From positions 1-24,437 of IMG/VR virus record IMGVR_UViG_3300025674_000376: a stretch of DNA of 24,437 nucleotides. One strand, given 5' to 3'. The notes under the pieces are model-generated. The model was not told the origin of the DNA, did not search any database, and worked only from the letters and a program-made list of their open reading frames with translations. Source of the DNA: a virus. The position numbers and the translations under genes are program-made. The stretch's first letter is position 1, and the number at the start of each line of letters is the position of its first letter. Shown in pieces: positions 13,812 through 22,723 of the stretch.

Positions 13812-16800
13812 GCTACCGCAATTACCCTCAGGTTCTTGATTACAGGATACTTCGCTTGATTAGTTCCAGTGAATACGATTTTAATTTGGAAACCGTTGAA
13901 ACTTGGAAGTTCATCTATAGAGTATGTATACTCTCTGTATTGGGTCTCATCCGCAGCAACAGGAGCATCAGATCTACCATCGTTTTGTTTGGGATCAATT
14001 ACTTGATCACCGATACCATCTCCGTCTGTATCTATGAGGTTAAGATAACCAGGGAACAGTTCGAAATCAGGAGTTACCTCGCTAGAATCGGTCTTAAGGA
14101 TGCTATAAAGGCATCTAAAATCACACTCAACGGGTCTGCGAGCCTCGAAGATAACCTTCAGAGAAGTAGCAGGATTCTTAACATAGATCGGATTTGAGAG
14201 ATAATAAGAAGCATGAGGATCACCAAATCTGCCGTTGACTCTAGGATCTGTTCTATAATCAGCAATTGGAGAATTCAATCTGTTTTCAAACAGGTTGGAT
14301 GATGCAGCTTCGATGTTAATCGTTGGAGAATTGAACTCGTCGCCATTGTTGTCCAGAGCGATAGTATATCCAAAGGACTTACTCCTAGGAAGGGATCCTA
14401 GCTTATCAGATTCATTTACACGAGATGCAATAATCCGAGTTGTATCGAACTGAGTAATTCTATTGAAATCGATATTTGTTAGACCATCATCAACATAAGC
14501 AGACTCAGAACCGTTAGGAGATGTGCCTGTAACAGTTCTCAACTGAAGAGAGATAAAGTCCCCAGGTCCGAATGTCGCTGCGGCAAACAGAGGTCTTACA
14601 GCGTCATATTGAATGTTTCTAGAGGCATAAACATTCTTTCCGCCACCAGAAGCTTCTTCTCTAAAGGAAACCTGTGGAATATTGTTGGTTCCATCATCAC
14701 TACCTCTGCTAGAACCTCGGTTAATTTGAATGTGATATTCATCAATATCTCTAAGCAAAGCGGAAACATCATGCTCTGTATTGATTCTTCTGAGAGATAC
14801 TCCAGAGTATTCATACTTGGAGATGATATCATTTTGAAAATGGTTAAGTGCTTTGGTTCCATCAACTCCTCTTACAACGCCACCGAGACTTGAAATGCCA
14901 ACGGATGTGTAAGAAACAATCTCACTGTTGATCAATGCATATCCTGTGTTTGCTGCACTTACAGTAGCACCTTCAAATGTAGCAAACTGCGATGTAGAAG
15001 CAACAGAAACTGTTGTCTCATTAGACGCCAAAGCAACTGACAGTTCAGTAGGAACTGCATCGGACTCAACACCTTCAATAATAACTTTGTTAGAGGTGCT
15101 ATGCATACCATGATTTCTGCAATCTACTCTGAAATATTCTCCAGTGTAAACAGATCCAGTAGCATCATATGTGATAATATCAAGTCCTGTGTCAATTGTA
15201 GATCCACTATCATGATAGTAGAGAAGATCATTGGTTGTCGTATTGAATAACTCTGCTTGTACATCTGTCAGATACAGGGTATCGATACCACCCAAGGAGT
15301 TAATACCGATGCGGACTCCAGATCCAGCATTACCCATGTCTGCAGTAACAATACCAATGACATCGCCTACTTTGTATCCTCTACCAGAAGATGCAATTGA
15401 TACTCCAGTGATAGCAGAGATACCAGAACCAACAGTAGCGTTAAGAGTAAGACCTTCTCCGTTACCGACAATATTATATGTACTTACTGGATTGATAGGA
15501 GTTCCATAATTCCGTCCCCCAGTTAAAATACCAGGAGTTCCGAGAACAGGACCGCCTTTATCATCGATGTATCCATAGCGATATGTTTCTGTACTTTCTC
15601 CAATTTTTCTGCCCTGAGTAAACACCGTTCCAATTAGACCAGCATTAGATGTAGTTGTGATACCAATCTTTGCCTTCTTAGGAAGAGCTGTAATGGGGTC
15701 GAAGTTTAGAGGAGGGAGAAGTCCGTTATTGGGTTCAATGGGAGGGTTGTAGAATGTAAGAAGACCGCTATCAGCAGTAAACTTGGCTCTATAGAGTGTG
15801 AATGTAAGATCTTCAAACTGAGATGGTGTCCAAATTTCTCCGTTTTGTGACTTGAACAGAGATCCCATGGCAAACTGTTGGGAGTAAATCTTACCCTGAG
15901 CAGAGGGAAGCAACTGAGCGTTGAGTGCTTTTTGACCCATTTCTCCACAGAATACCTCATACTCGTCACTATCAGAAACAAGTACGATAGCGTATGTAGT
16001 TTCGGGATCCAAATAGAAAGGAGTTCTGAATCTTACCCTTGTAGGAATAGATCCATTTACAGATGTAGTAATATCAGAAGGTCTCAGAACGGCAACGGCA
16101 TTTCTTTCAATCACCTGTAATGTGGGTGTACCGAGTTCTACTGTTCTGACTTGGACTGTTACTGGAGTGGTTCCGCTATTCTTCTTGGAAAAGAAGACAT
16201 CAAGAGAAGTAATCCACGCACCCTCTGGTCCTGTTACAATTGTTTGAGCAAGAGGGTCTCTTCTCCTTACCTGAACACGGCGAGCTCTCGCGGGTGCCAC
16301 TACTGTTCTATTAACAACCGTTGTGCGGTTAATGATAACTGGCGGCGGCGGAGGAGGCGGGGGAGGAATAGTACCTCTAATGTCAATTGTAGAGAGGTTA
16401 GTAATCGTAGTAGTCTGAAGAGTCGTAATTCTAATATCAGTTTGTACGACTCTTGTTGTTCCAGTTGCAAGGTATCTACCAATCGCAGTAGAAATAAGAG
16501 TGCTTCCTGGTGCTGGATCTTGGTTTGTTTGACTAGATGTTAACTTAAAGTCTCTGCTTCCCGATCTGATTCTGACCTGAGGTGTGGGAGTTTGATTAGG
16601 ATCTCTGATGAAGACAGATCCAATCAAATCACCAAAGTCATCAGAAATCAATCTGATTTGACTAACAGTTGCTTGAGCACCGCTCGTCAATCCTCTCAGA
16701 ACCATTCCAGGAAGAACAAGACCAAAGAAAGCTCCTTGTGCCTGAGCAGCGAGTCCTACTGTGTCAATGTTGAGAACTGTGGATGCCTGAGAATATCCGT

Positions 16801-19800
16801 TAGGAAGCGTAGATGTTGGGTTATAGGGATCAATGCTATATGTTTCAGTGGGATTATTGAAAGGTCCAGATTTGTGATTAGGAGTACAAAGTCTAAACTC
16901 AAAATTGTTGCCAGCAACACGACCTCTAATAGTTTCTCCAACTTGGAAAGATCCAGAAACATTGTTAACTTCAAGAAGTTTGGGAATAATATCAAGTCCG
17001 CTTTGGTTATCAAAGAAAGCATAGAAACTGGTATTGGGTTTCAGACCAATTCCTCTGAATTCAATGTTCCTAGAACGGCAGAATGGATCAAATGTTTCCT
17101 CTGCGATAAAGGTGTTTTCAGATCTAATGTCATCTCTTTGAACAGATCTACCAACTTCTCTAGTTCTTGTAGTAGCAGATCCACCCAGAGTTCCGCCTCT
17201 AGTTAAACTAAAGTTTGCTGTAACTTGATTATTGAAGATTGTAATACCAATCGTATTACGAATGACATTTTGAGTTCTTCTAGTATTAATCCAGTTATCA
17301 ACTGTCGGATTAAGTCTAAGTTCACCAGTATATGCAACAACATGGAACGGGTTGATGTTGTTTACTTTGGTTGCAAACTCTTGCTTGATATACTCAACTT
17401 CCTCATATTTAAGGCTGAGGAGATCTCCAGTTTTTTGTGTATTGGGATCAAGCAGATTAAAGTTTGAATCGTAATCAACCTGAGAAACGGGGAGATTTGT
17501 TGCAGGTGCTACTTGTAGATCAATAGAAGCAAATTCTCTAAGAGGTCTAAGTTCACCAAGATCCGTATCAATCTCACAGGGAGAACTAGGATCCATGAAG
17601 TCACTAGTCTTAAAATTGTCTACAAAGAATCCAGACTTAAATCTAGAAAGACCTTGAGCATCTCTAATTTGTAGAGACTCGGCACTCTTTTCAAGTAGAG
17701 AGAGACTAGTAGCAAGTTCAAGATTTTCAACTCTATCGGCAAGATCACCGATATCACGCATTGTGAATCTACGGTTATCCTTTAAGTAGACTCTCGCTTC
17801 TTCTACATCTTTCATATATGCGGGAAGAAGAATAGTGGCGATCTCCATTCCTATACTAGTGCTAGCGGGGGGAATAGGTTGCCTTGATGCTTTGCCAAGT
17901 TCTACCTTAAATGATCCATCTGGGAGAAGAATCAACTTGTCGATTCTAGGTAGATAGAAATCATAATCAAATGTCATTGACTCGTTAGGAGTCAAAATTC
18001 TATCTGGTTCACCGTCAAAGTCTCTAGATGTATAGTAGAAAGGAGACTTCGATGCAGAACCAGGATTAAATGTAGTTACTCTAGGTCTGAAGTCTAATAC
18101 ATCATGAGCAGCGACCTCAGAAGGTCCGATATTTGGAATGTCTTTGGAATATCTTTGCTCATCATAACTATTGACAGTAAATACATCACCCGTATCTCCA
18201 CTGGGCACATCATATCTATTGTAAACAACTAACAACTGTCTATGAGGAACATATGCTCCTCTGTTCCTCACAATTCTAGAATAATCATAATATTGATTTT
18301 TCTGCCCCTTATCTAGCAAATAGCTTGTAGTGATATCTCTATACTTTCCAGGAGTGTATGCTTGAAGAACCCCAACAACCTTAGATTCTTCAAATTCAAG
18401 TGGCTCTAGGACAGAGAATCTGTCATCTGTCAAGTATACAACTTCAATTTGACTATTAAGAGCATCAATAGATACAACCCTAGCAATTCCTTTGCTAGTC
18501 GTACCAAAAATATTTTCACCAACGATAGCACTCGCAAAGACATTATCCGTAGAAGAGAATGTCAGTTTATCGAGAATTGGGGCAGATGTATCTAGAGACT
18601 CATAGATTGCTACTACATCAATTACATCTGGATAGTTGAGACAGATTTCTCTGTCCTGAACTCTAATACCATAGAGTTCACTATGAGTCAGACCATCGTT
18701 AACGCTTGTGTTGGGGTCAGATCCAGATCTTCTGTTTGTAGATCTTGTGATAGAAACTTTTTGAGATCTCTTGTACTCTTTTACTTTATTCTTGATGTTT
18801 GCCTTAGAGACAGTTACATTAACTTTGATGTTAGATTGACTTGGCGTCAGTCCAGAAATAGTAAGAGATGTTGGAGTTACAAGAACTTGGGACTCATCAA
18901 TATCAGCGATTGTCCCACTAGAGTATTGTACTTGATATCTCTCTTGATCAAATGCAACGAAAGATGCGTCGTCAAGATTCACAGAAGAGATAGGAACAAC
19001 CAATACGCCACCAGCAGTCGTGGTTTCGTTGGTAACCTGGGCAGAAAGTAGTAAAGTAGAATTGCTGAAATCTACATTGGCAATATTGAGATCAGGGAGT
19101 CTAGTAATTAAAGATGCATTTTCAACATTACTGTCTTGAACACCGATCTTTACAGCACCCTCAAATGCTTTTACTCCACCATCAAACAGACCAGATACGG
19201 TTGTCATTGCTCCAACCTGCATCGATTGAAGGTCAGAAGCAATAGAAATAACAACATTTTGAGTGGGAACACTCAGAGCAGCACCACCAGTATCTGTAGC
19301 AGATTCGTATCTGATAACATCTCCAGGTTTGAATGATTGAAAACTATCAAATCTAGGAGAAGTCACCGTCCCTGCAGCAGTGATTCTCATCAGACCGTTT
19401 CCAAATCTAGGAGGAAGTCGGTCTGTCAGTTTTTTGTCTGCAGAGAATGTACTAGATTGTTGGAAACTGTAAACATCATTAATCCCATAAGTCTTGATGT
19501 TCTCAATAGCTCTGGGGAGTTCTTGTACTCCATTGATTAGGATTTGTTCTCCCAATCTGAAGTTTCCAGATGTTTGTGTGATGTTAACAGTACTAGTTCC
19601 AGATCCAGCTGCAACTGCATATCCACTAGCACCACTTTCTTTACCGACAATGTATGCGGATTCAATCAGTTCGGTAGCACTAACATTATCGTTTAGTGTT
19701 AATGTTGTATATGTTTGTACATCATACAAGTACATATTGAATTCTGTAGATGCATCTTTATATTCAGCATCTCTCAGTCCAATAGTATATACTTTAGCAT

Positions 19801-21103
19801 CTCCGATCTTTACACTAGTTCCCGCAGCAACATTTGTTGCTCCAGAATAAGGACCACTATAGAGATCAATTCTATTTGTAAAGGTAGTGAGACCTACGAC
19901 ATTATTGACAACAAATTTATTCCCCATTTCAAATGGGAATGCCTTATTCTTGACTTCTTGAGTCTCTCTGGGTTTGAATATGTCAATCGTTGTTGGACCA
20001 TCTGTAGAAATATCATATCCATAGACATATGCTTTACCAGCACTGATCTTTAATACAGCAAGATCATCAGACGGAGTGTTTCCGTCATATGTGGTTTGAT
20101 CGGAATAATACGCGCCATTATTCCCCTGTCTGTCATTTAGAGACTCTTCAACATTAACAATAAATTTCTCAACAGAATAGTTGCCAGACTCATCAAATGT
20201 TCTGGATGCAATATAATCTCTGATTCTAGAATATTCGGTGTCTTTCTTAATAGAAAGAATTGTTCCGTTATCAATTCTAAGAACTTCTACGAAGTCAGTA
20301 TCTTCAAAATCAGTAACTGCTTTTTTAGCAAGAACTAGTTTGATTTGAAGTCTATCTGCTCCAGGAGCAGCAAAGTTAGAAAATCCTTTTGCGTTGTCGT
20401 AAAGTGTATTATCTGCTTTAGCACTGATTGCACTTTCTACAATTTTTAGACCAACACGATAAGAAGGTTGGGAATTATATTGATCTAAGATAATTGTTTG
20501 CTTCTGTACCCTAACAAAATTACCCCTAACAAAATATACACCTTCATCAACAGATGCAGCAGATCCAATGCTGCAGGCATTCAGTTCAATTGTAGATGCA
20601 AATGTTCCACCAACATTAATGCTTGTACCGCCGAAAGAAAATGCCTGTTCAGCAACTAGAACTTCATTGTCACTGAAAAACTCAAAATCGCCAGTATTAG
20701 CAGACTTGATATATTTTACGAAAAAAGTATCGTTGTCGTTGTCAGACTCAGTAGCACTAATATAATTAATTACTTTTGCAGTAACTCCAGATGTCTGACC
20801 CTTGATTATTTTACCAACGACTTGAGAGGCATATGCTCCAATATCAACGCCTAAGTGAGTTGGATTAACTTGAACCGCATAATACTGCCCATCAAATGTG
20901 CATGATCCAGGGATAACAATGGATCCTTCCTTGAAGATATGACTACCGAATGTCTCTACCTGATTCTGCAGGATAGATTGTAAGGTAGAAAGTTCTCTAG
21001 CCTGTACGGGAAATCCTGGTTTGAACAGGACTCGATGATACCCCTTCTCGGCATCAAAGTCGTCATAGTATGGACTTACATTGAGGTTAGTCTGTTGTGG
21101 CAT
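13808..21103 (-). CDS. Giant DUF4815-type baseplate/tail structural protein (2431 aa)
   Basis: The start ATG 21103-21101 follows gp8 by 4 nt, with AAGAAG just before it. The N-terminus (SPYYDDFDAEKGYHRVLFKP, then GFPVQARELSTLQSILQNQV) is the hallmark of the DUF4815 phage structural family. Further landmarks: a NINPFHVVAYTGELRLNP block (about 1249-1266) ending DNWINTRR; a nine-proline run at 1580-1588; an Arg-rich linker (1606-1615); a DPLAQ motif (1616-1620) opening a beta-sandwich domain seen in cyanophage tail proteins; a GRGYKVGD element (about 1900); and a DTDGDGIGD calcium-type loop at 2358-2366 near the C-terminus. T4 has gp9-gp12 after gp8; none is recognisable here, so this protein probably takes over peripheral baseplate roles and fibre attachment. 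That substitution is inference; the family call is from memory. Confidence 0.92.
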   Translation of the reverse strand: MPQQTNLNVSPYYDDFDAEKGYHRVLFKPGFPVQARELSTLQSILQNQVETFGSHIFKEGSIVIPGSCTFDGQYYAVQVNPTHLGVDIGAYASQVVGKIIKGQTSGVTAKVINYISATESDNDNDTFFVKYIKSANTGDFEFFSDNEVLVAEQAFSFGGTSINVGGTFASTIELNACSIGSAASVDEGVYFVRGNFVRVQKQTIILDQYNSQPSYRVGLKIVESAISAKADNTLYDNAKGFSNFAAPGADRLQIKLVLAKKAVTDFEDTDFVEVLRIDNGTILSIKKDTEYSRIRDYIASRTFDESGNYSVEKFIVNVEESLNDRQGNNGAYYSDQTTYDGNTPSDDLAVLKISAGKAYVYGYDISTDGPTTIDIFKPRETQEVKNKAFPFEMGNKFVVNNVVGLTTFTNRIDLYSGPYSGATNVAAGTSVKIGDAKVYTIGLRDAEYKDASTEFNMYLYDVQTYTTLTLNDNVSATELIESAYIVGKESGASGYAVAAGSGTSTVNITQTSGNFRLGEQILINGVQELPRAIENIKTYGINDVYSFQQSSTFSADKKLTDRLPPRFGNGLMRITAAGTVTSPRFDSFQSFKPGDVIRYESATDTGGAALSVPTQNVVISIASDLQSMQVGAMTTVSGLFDGGVKAFEGAVKIGVQDSNVENASLITRLPDLNIANVDFSNSTLLLSAQVTNETTTAGGVLVVPISSVNLDDASFVAFDQERYQVQYSSGTIADIDESQVLVTPTSLTISGLTPSQSNIKVNVTVSKANIKNKVKEYKRSQKVSITRSTNRRSGSDPNTSVNDGLTHSELYGIRVQDREICLNYPDVIDVVAIYESLDTSAPILDKLTFSSTDNVFASAIVGENIFGTTSKGIARVVSIDALNSQIEVVYLTDDRFSVLEPLEFEESKVVGVLQAYTPGKYRDITTSYLLDKGQKNQYYDYSRIVRNRGAYVPHRQLLVVYNRYDVPSGDTGDVFTVNSYDEQRYSKDIPNIGPSEVAAHDVLDFRPRVTTFNPGSASKSPFYYTSRDFDGEPDRILTPNESMTFDYDFYLPRIDKLILLPDGSFKVELGKASRQPIPPASTSIGMEIATILLPAYMKDVEEARVYLKDNRRFTMRDIGDLADRVENLELATSLSLLEKSAESLQIRDAQGLSRFKSGFFVDNFKTSDFMDPSSPCEIDTDLGELRPLREFASIDLQVAPATNLPVSQVDYDSNFNLLDPNTQKTGDLLSLKYEEVEYIKQEFATKVNNINPFHVVAYTGELRLNPTVDNWINTRRTQNVIRNTIGITIFNNQVTANFSLTRGGTLGGSATTRTREVGRSVQRDDIRSENTFIAEETFDPFCRSRNIEFRGIGLKPNTSFYAFFDNQSGLDIIPKLLEVNNVSGSFQVGETIRGRVAGNNFEFRLCTPNHKSGPFNNPTETYSIDPYNPTSTLPNGYSQASTVLNIDTVGLAAQAQGAFFGLVLPGMVLRGLTSGAQATVSQIRLISDDFGDLIGSVFIRDPNQTPTPQVRIRSGSRDFKLTSSQTNQDPAPGSTLISTAIGRYLATGTTRVVQTDIRITTLQTTTITNLSTIDIRGTIPPPPPPPPPVIINRTTVVNRTVVAPARARRVQVRRRDPLAQTIVTGPEGAWITSLDVFFSKKNSGTTPVTVQVRTVELGTPTLQVIERNAVAVLRPSDITTSVNGSIPTRVRFRTPFYLDPETTYAIVLVSDSDEYEVFCGEMGQKALNAQLLPSAQGKIYSQQFAMGSLFKSQNGEIWTPSQFEDLTFTLYRAKFTADSGLLTFYNPPIEPNNGLLPPLNFDPITALPKKAKIGITTTSNAGLIGTVFTQGRKIGESTETYRYGYIDDKGGPVLGTPGILTGGRNYGTPINPVSTYNIVGNGEGLTLNATVGSGISAITGVSIASSGRGYKVGDVIGIVTADMGNAGSGVRIGINSLGGIDTLYLTDVQAELFNTTTNDLLYYHDSGSTIDTGLDIITYDATGSVYTGEYFRVDCRNHGMHSTSNKVIIEGVESDAVPTELSVALASNETTVSVASTSQFATFEGATVSAANTGYALINSEIVSYTSVGISSLGGVVRGVDGTKALNHFQNDIISKYEYSGVSLRRINTEHDVSALLRDIDEYHIQINRGSSRGSDDGTNNIPQVSFREEASGGGKNVYASRNIQYDAVRPLFAAATFGPGDFISLQLRTVTGTSPNGSESAYVDDGLTNIDFNRITQFDTTRIIASRVNESDKLGSLPRSKSFGYTIALDNNGDEFNSPTINIEAASSNLFENRLNSPIADYRTDPRVNGRFGDPHASYYLSNPIYVKNPATSLKVIFEARRPVECDFRCLYSILKTDSSEVTPDFELFPGYLNLIDTDGDGIGDQVIDPKQNDGRSDAPVAADETQYREYTYSIDELPSFNGFQIKIVFTGTNQAKYPVIKNLRVIAVA

Positions 21104-21107
21104 CTTC

Positions 21108-22682
21108 TTAGAATTCTAAAACGATTTTGATGTCTTCTTTTTGACGCTCATTCCTTGTAATAGAAGGTCTATTATCAAGGTAAATGATCTCACCAGTCCT
21201 TTTATTTATTTCGGATGGCGCAAGACCACTGGTGAATTGTACACCTAGATCAACAACTTTACCCGAAGGAGTAGTTGTTGAAATTCCAGAGAAACCAGAA
21301 TCAATGTTTACACTAAATCCACCATCTGCAGTAACAGCATTTCCAGAAGAAGAAAACTCCAAAACTGCCGCATCACCAGCAACGCTGATGCTATCAGTTG
21401 CATCGTAGTAAATCTGGTCAACATAAAGATTTCTGTCTTGGAAATACTTGATGACCTGAGTGGATGCATCATAAGAAGCTACATAACCCTTTGCAGTTCC
21501 AATTCCAGGAATAGCTTGTTGAATCTTAGATCCAATTGCGAGTGGTTGTGCGCTGCTTCCTGTAAACTTAATTGCTTTAGTGTTAGAAAATTCTGATGTG
21601 TTGAGAACAGCAGTAGATCCAGCACCAGCTGCAATTGGGTTTTTAAGGATACCAATCTGAGCAAATGTCGTATCGGAAGCAAAATCGTAACTAGAATTGT
21701 CAAATCTAGAGTAGATTAGAACCTTATCAGTGCCAAGTTCTTTATACAAATCATAACCATGTCCTCTGGACGGCGGAATGATGGGAGTCAGTTTGGCAAA
21801 CTTTGTAACAGAACCATTAATACTAGAAAGATCAACCCTTCCAAAACTGTATCCCTGACCACCAGCAGTAACTGTAGCGGAAATGATTTGTCCGTTTGTG
21901 TTGGTTTGAATTCTTACTTTACCTCCACTACCATCACCCAAAATGTCTACTTCTACTGGAGTAGACAGGAATGCATATCCTTCTCCCTGTTCATCGATAG
22001 AAACGACTTTAATTTGGTTGTTATTGATAGTGGAATCTCCGTTATCTCTAACAACTTTAATTTCATTATCTGTAGAGTTTAACCATTCGTTAGGAACAGC
22101 TACATATTCAGTTGAGTCGAATTTAACGATATCGGCGGGAGGAACAGTAAAGAGGTATTTCCATAGATAACCGTCACCACTCGTCCCAGCAGCGGATGGC
22201 TCCAAATCAGTAAATGTTGGTTCATCGAGAGAAGCACTCGCTACTGAGGTAATTCCAGCAGAACCATTGTTAATACAAATGTAGACTTGGAAGTCTTGGT
22301 TAATTATATAATAATTTGCAGAATATAGTCTGCTGGAGTTAGAAACCAGAGACCTGTTATTTGTGCTGTAGTCATGACGGTACATATCATATGATGTACC
22401 TTTTGTCCATTGAACTTTGCGAACTAGTCGTCTTACATCACCAGGAAGAATCTTTCGCCCAAACAGCATCGTGTCATAAACATGATTGACATAACTGATA
22501 TTATCAATTGGTGATGGAGGTTGGACAGTCGTACTGTTCCAAGTGCTAGTTCTTCCATAACCCGCAATAGTCGGATTAGCAAGACCTAAAAATGTATAAT
22601 ATGAATTAGATCCATCAATTACGGAGTCTACAAAATTATTTGCGTTAATGACCCTAAATTGATCGGTGATAATGGCTGCCAT
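21108..22682 (-). CDS. 8: gp8 baseplate wedge subunit
   Basis: This gene encodes 524 aa (T4 gp8 is 334 aa). The ATG at 22682-22680 is 36 nt after the previous stop, downstream of a perfect late promoter. T4 gp8 landmarks are present: an N-terminal ITDQFRVINANNFVD segment followed by YYTFLGLANP; a PPSPIDN-VYDTMLFGRKILP block (55-80); SGDGYLWKYLFTVPPADIVK (168-187) with TEYVAVPNEW; and the C-terminal GEIIYLDNRPSITRNERQKE (497-516) with DIKIVLEF, which aligns with T4 GEMIYMENRP...INILFTF. gp8 dimers sit in each wedge with gp10, gp7, gp6 and gp53. The extra ~190 residues include a GEGY/GQGY beta module (roughly 220-290). The start, next to the promoter, is the only good one. Confidence 0.93.
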   Translation of the reverse strand: MAAIITDQFRVINANNFVDSVIDGSNSYYTFLGLANPTIAGYGRTSTWNSTTVQPPSPIDNISYVNHVYDTMLFGRKILPGDVRRLVRKVQWTKGTSYDMYRHDYSTNNRSLVSNSSRLYSANYYIINQDFQVYICINNGSAGITSVASASLDEPTFTDLEPSAAGTSGDGYLWKYLFTVPPADIVKFDSTEYVAVPNEWLNSTDNEIKVVRDNGDSTINNNQIKVVSIDEQGEGYAFLSTPVEVDILGDGSGGKVRIQTNTNGQIISATVTAGGQGYSFGRVDLSSINGSVTKFAKLTPIIPPSRGHGYDLYKELGTDKVLIYSRFDNSSYDFASDTTFAQIGILKNPIAAGAGSTAVLNTSEFSNTKAIKFTGSSAQPLAIGSKIQQAIPGIGTAKGYVASYDASTQVIKYFQDRNLYVDQIYYDATDSISVAGDAAVLEFSSSGNAVTADGGFSVNIDSGFSGISTTTPSGKVVDLGVQFTSGLAPSEINKRTGEIIYLDNRPSITRNERQKEDIKIVLEF

Positions 22683-22715
22683 TATTATGAGCGGGCGAAA
22701 GGTCTAACTTTTTTG

Positions 22716-22723
22716 TATTTATA
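22716..22723 (-). promoter_or_regulatory. T4-type late promoter, perfect TATAAATA
   Basis: The minus strand reads TATAAATA, identical to the T4 late (gp55-dependent) promoter core. It ends 33 nt before the gp8 ATG and contains the TAA stop (22721-22719) of the preceding gene. Transcription would start a few bases downstream, giving a short leader of about 25 nt with no strong Shine-Dalgarno site. Confidence 0.7.

Noticed and set aside
13808-21103. Assignment of the 2431-aa protein to T4 gp9, gp10, gp11 or gp12
   Set aside because: Only position supports this. The visible motifs are of the DUF4815 type, and no T4 gp9-gp12 landmarks were found.
21203-21210. AATAAATA inside gp8, and the same motif at 6297-6304 and 3926-3933
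   Set aside because: This seven-base core is expected several times by chance in 24 kb of AT-leaning DNA. These copies lie inside genes and 100-300 nt from the next start, so they are not called as promoters.
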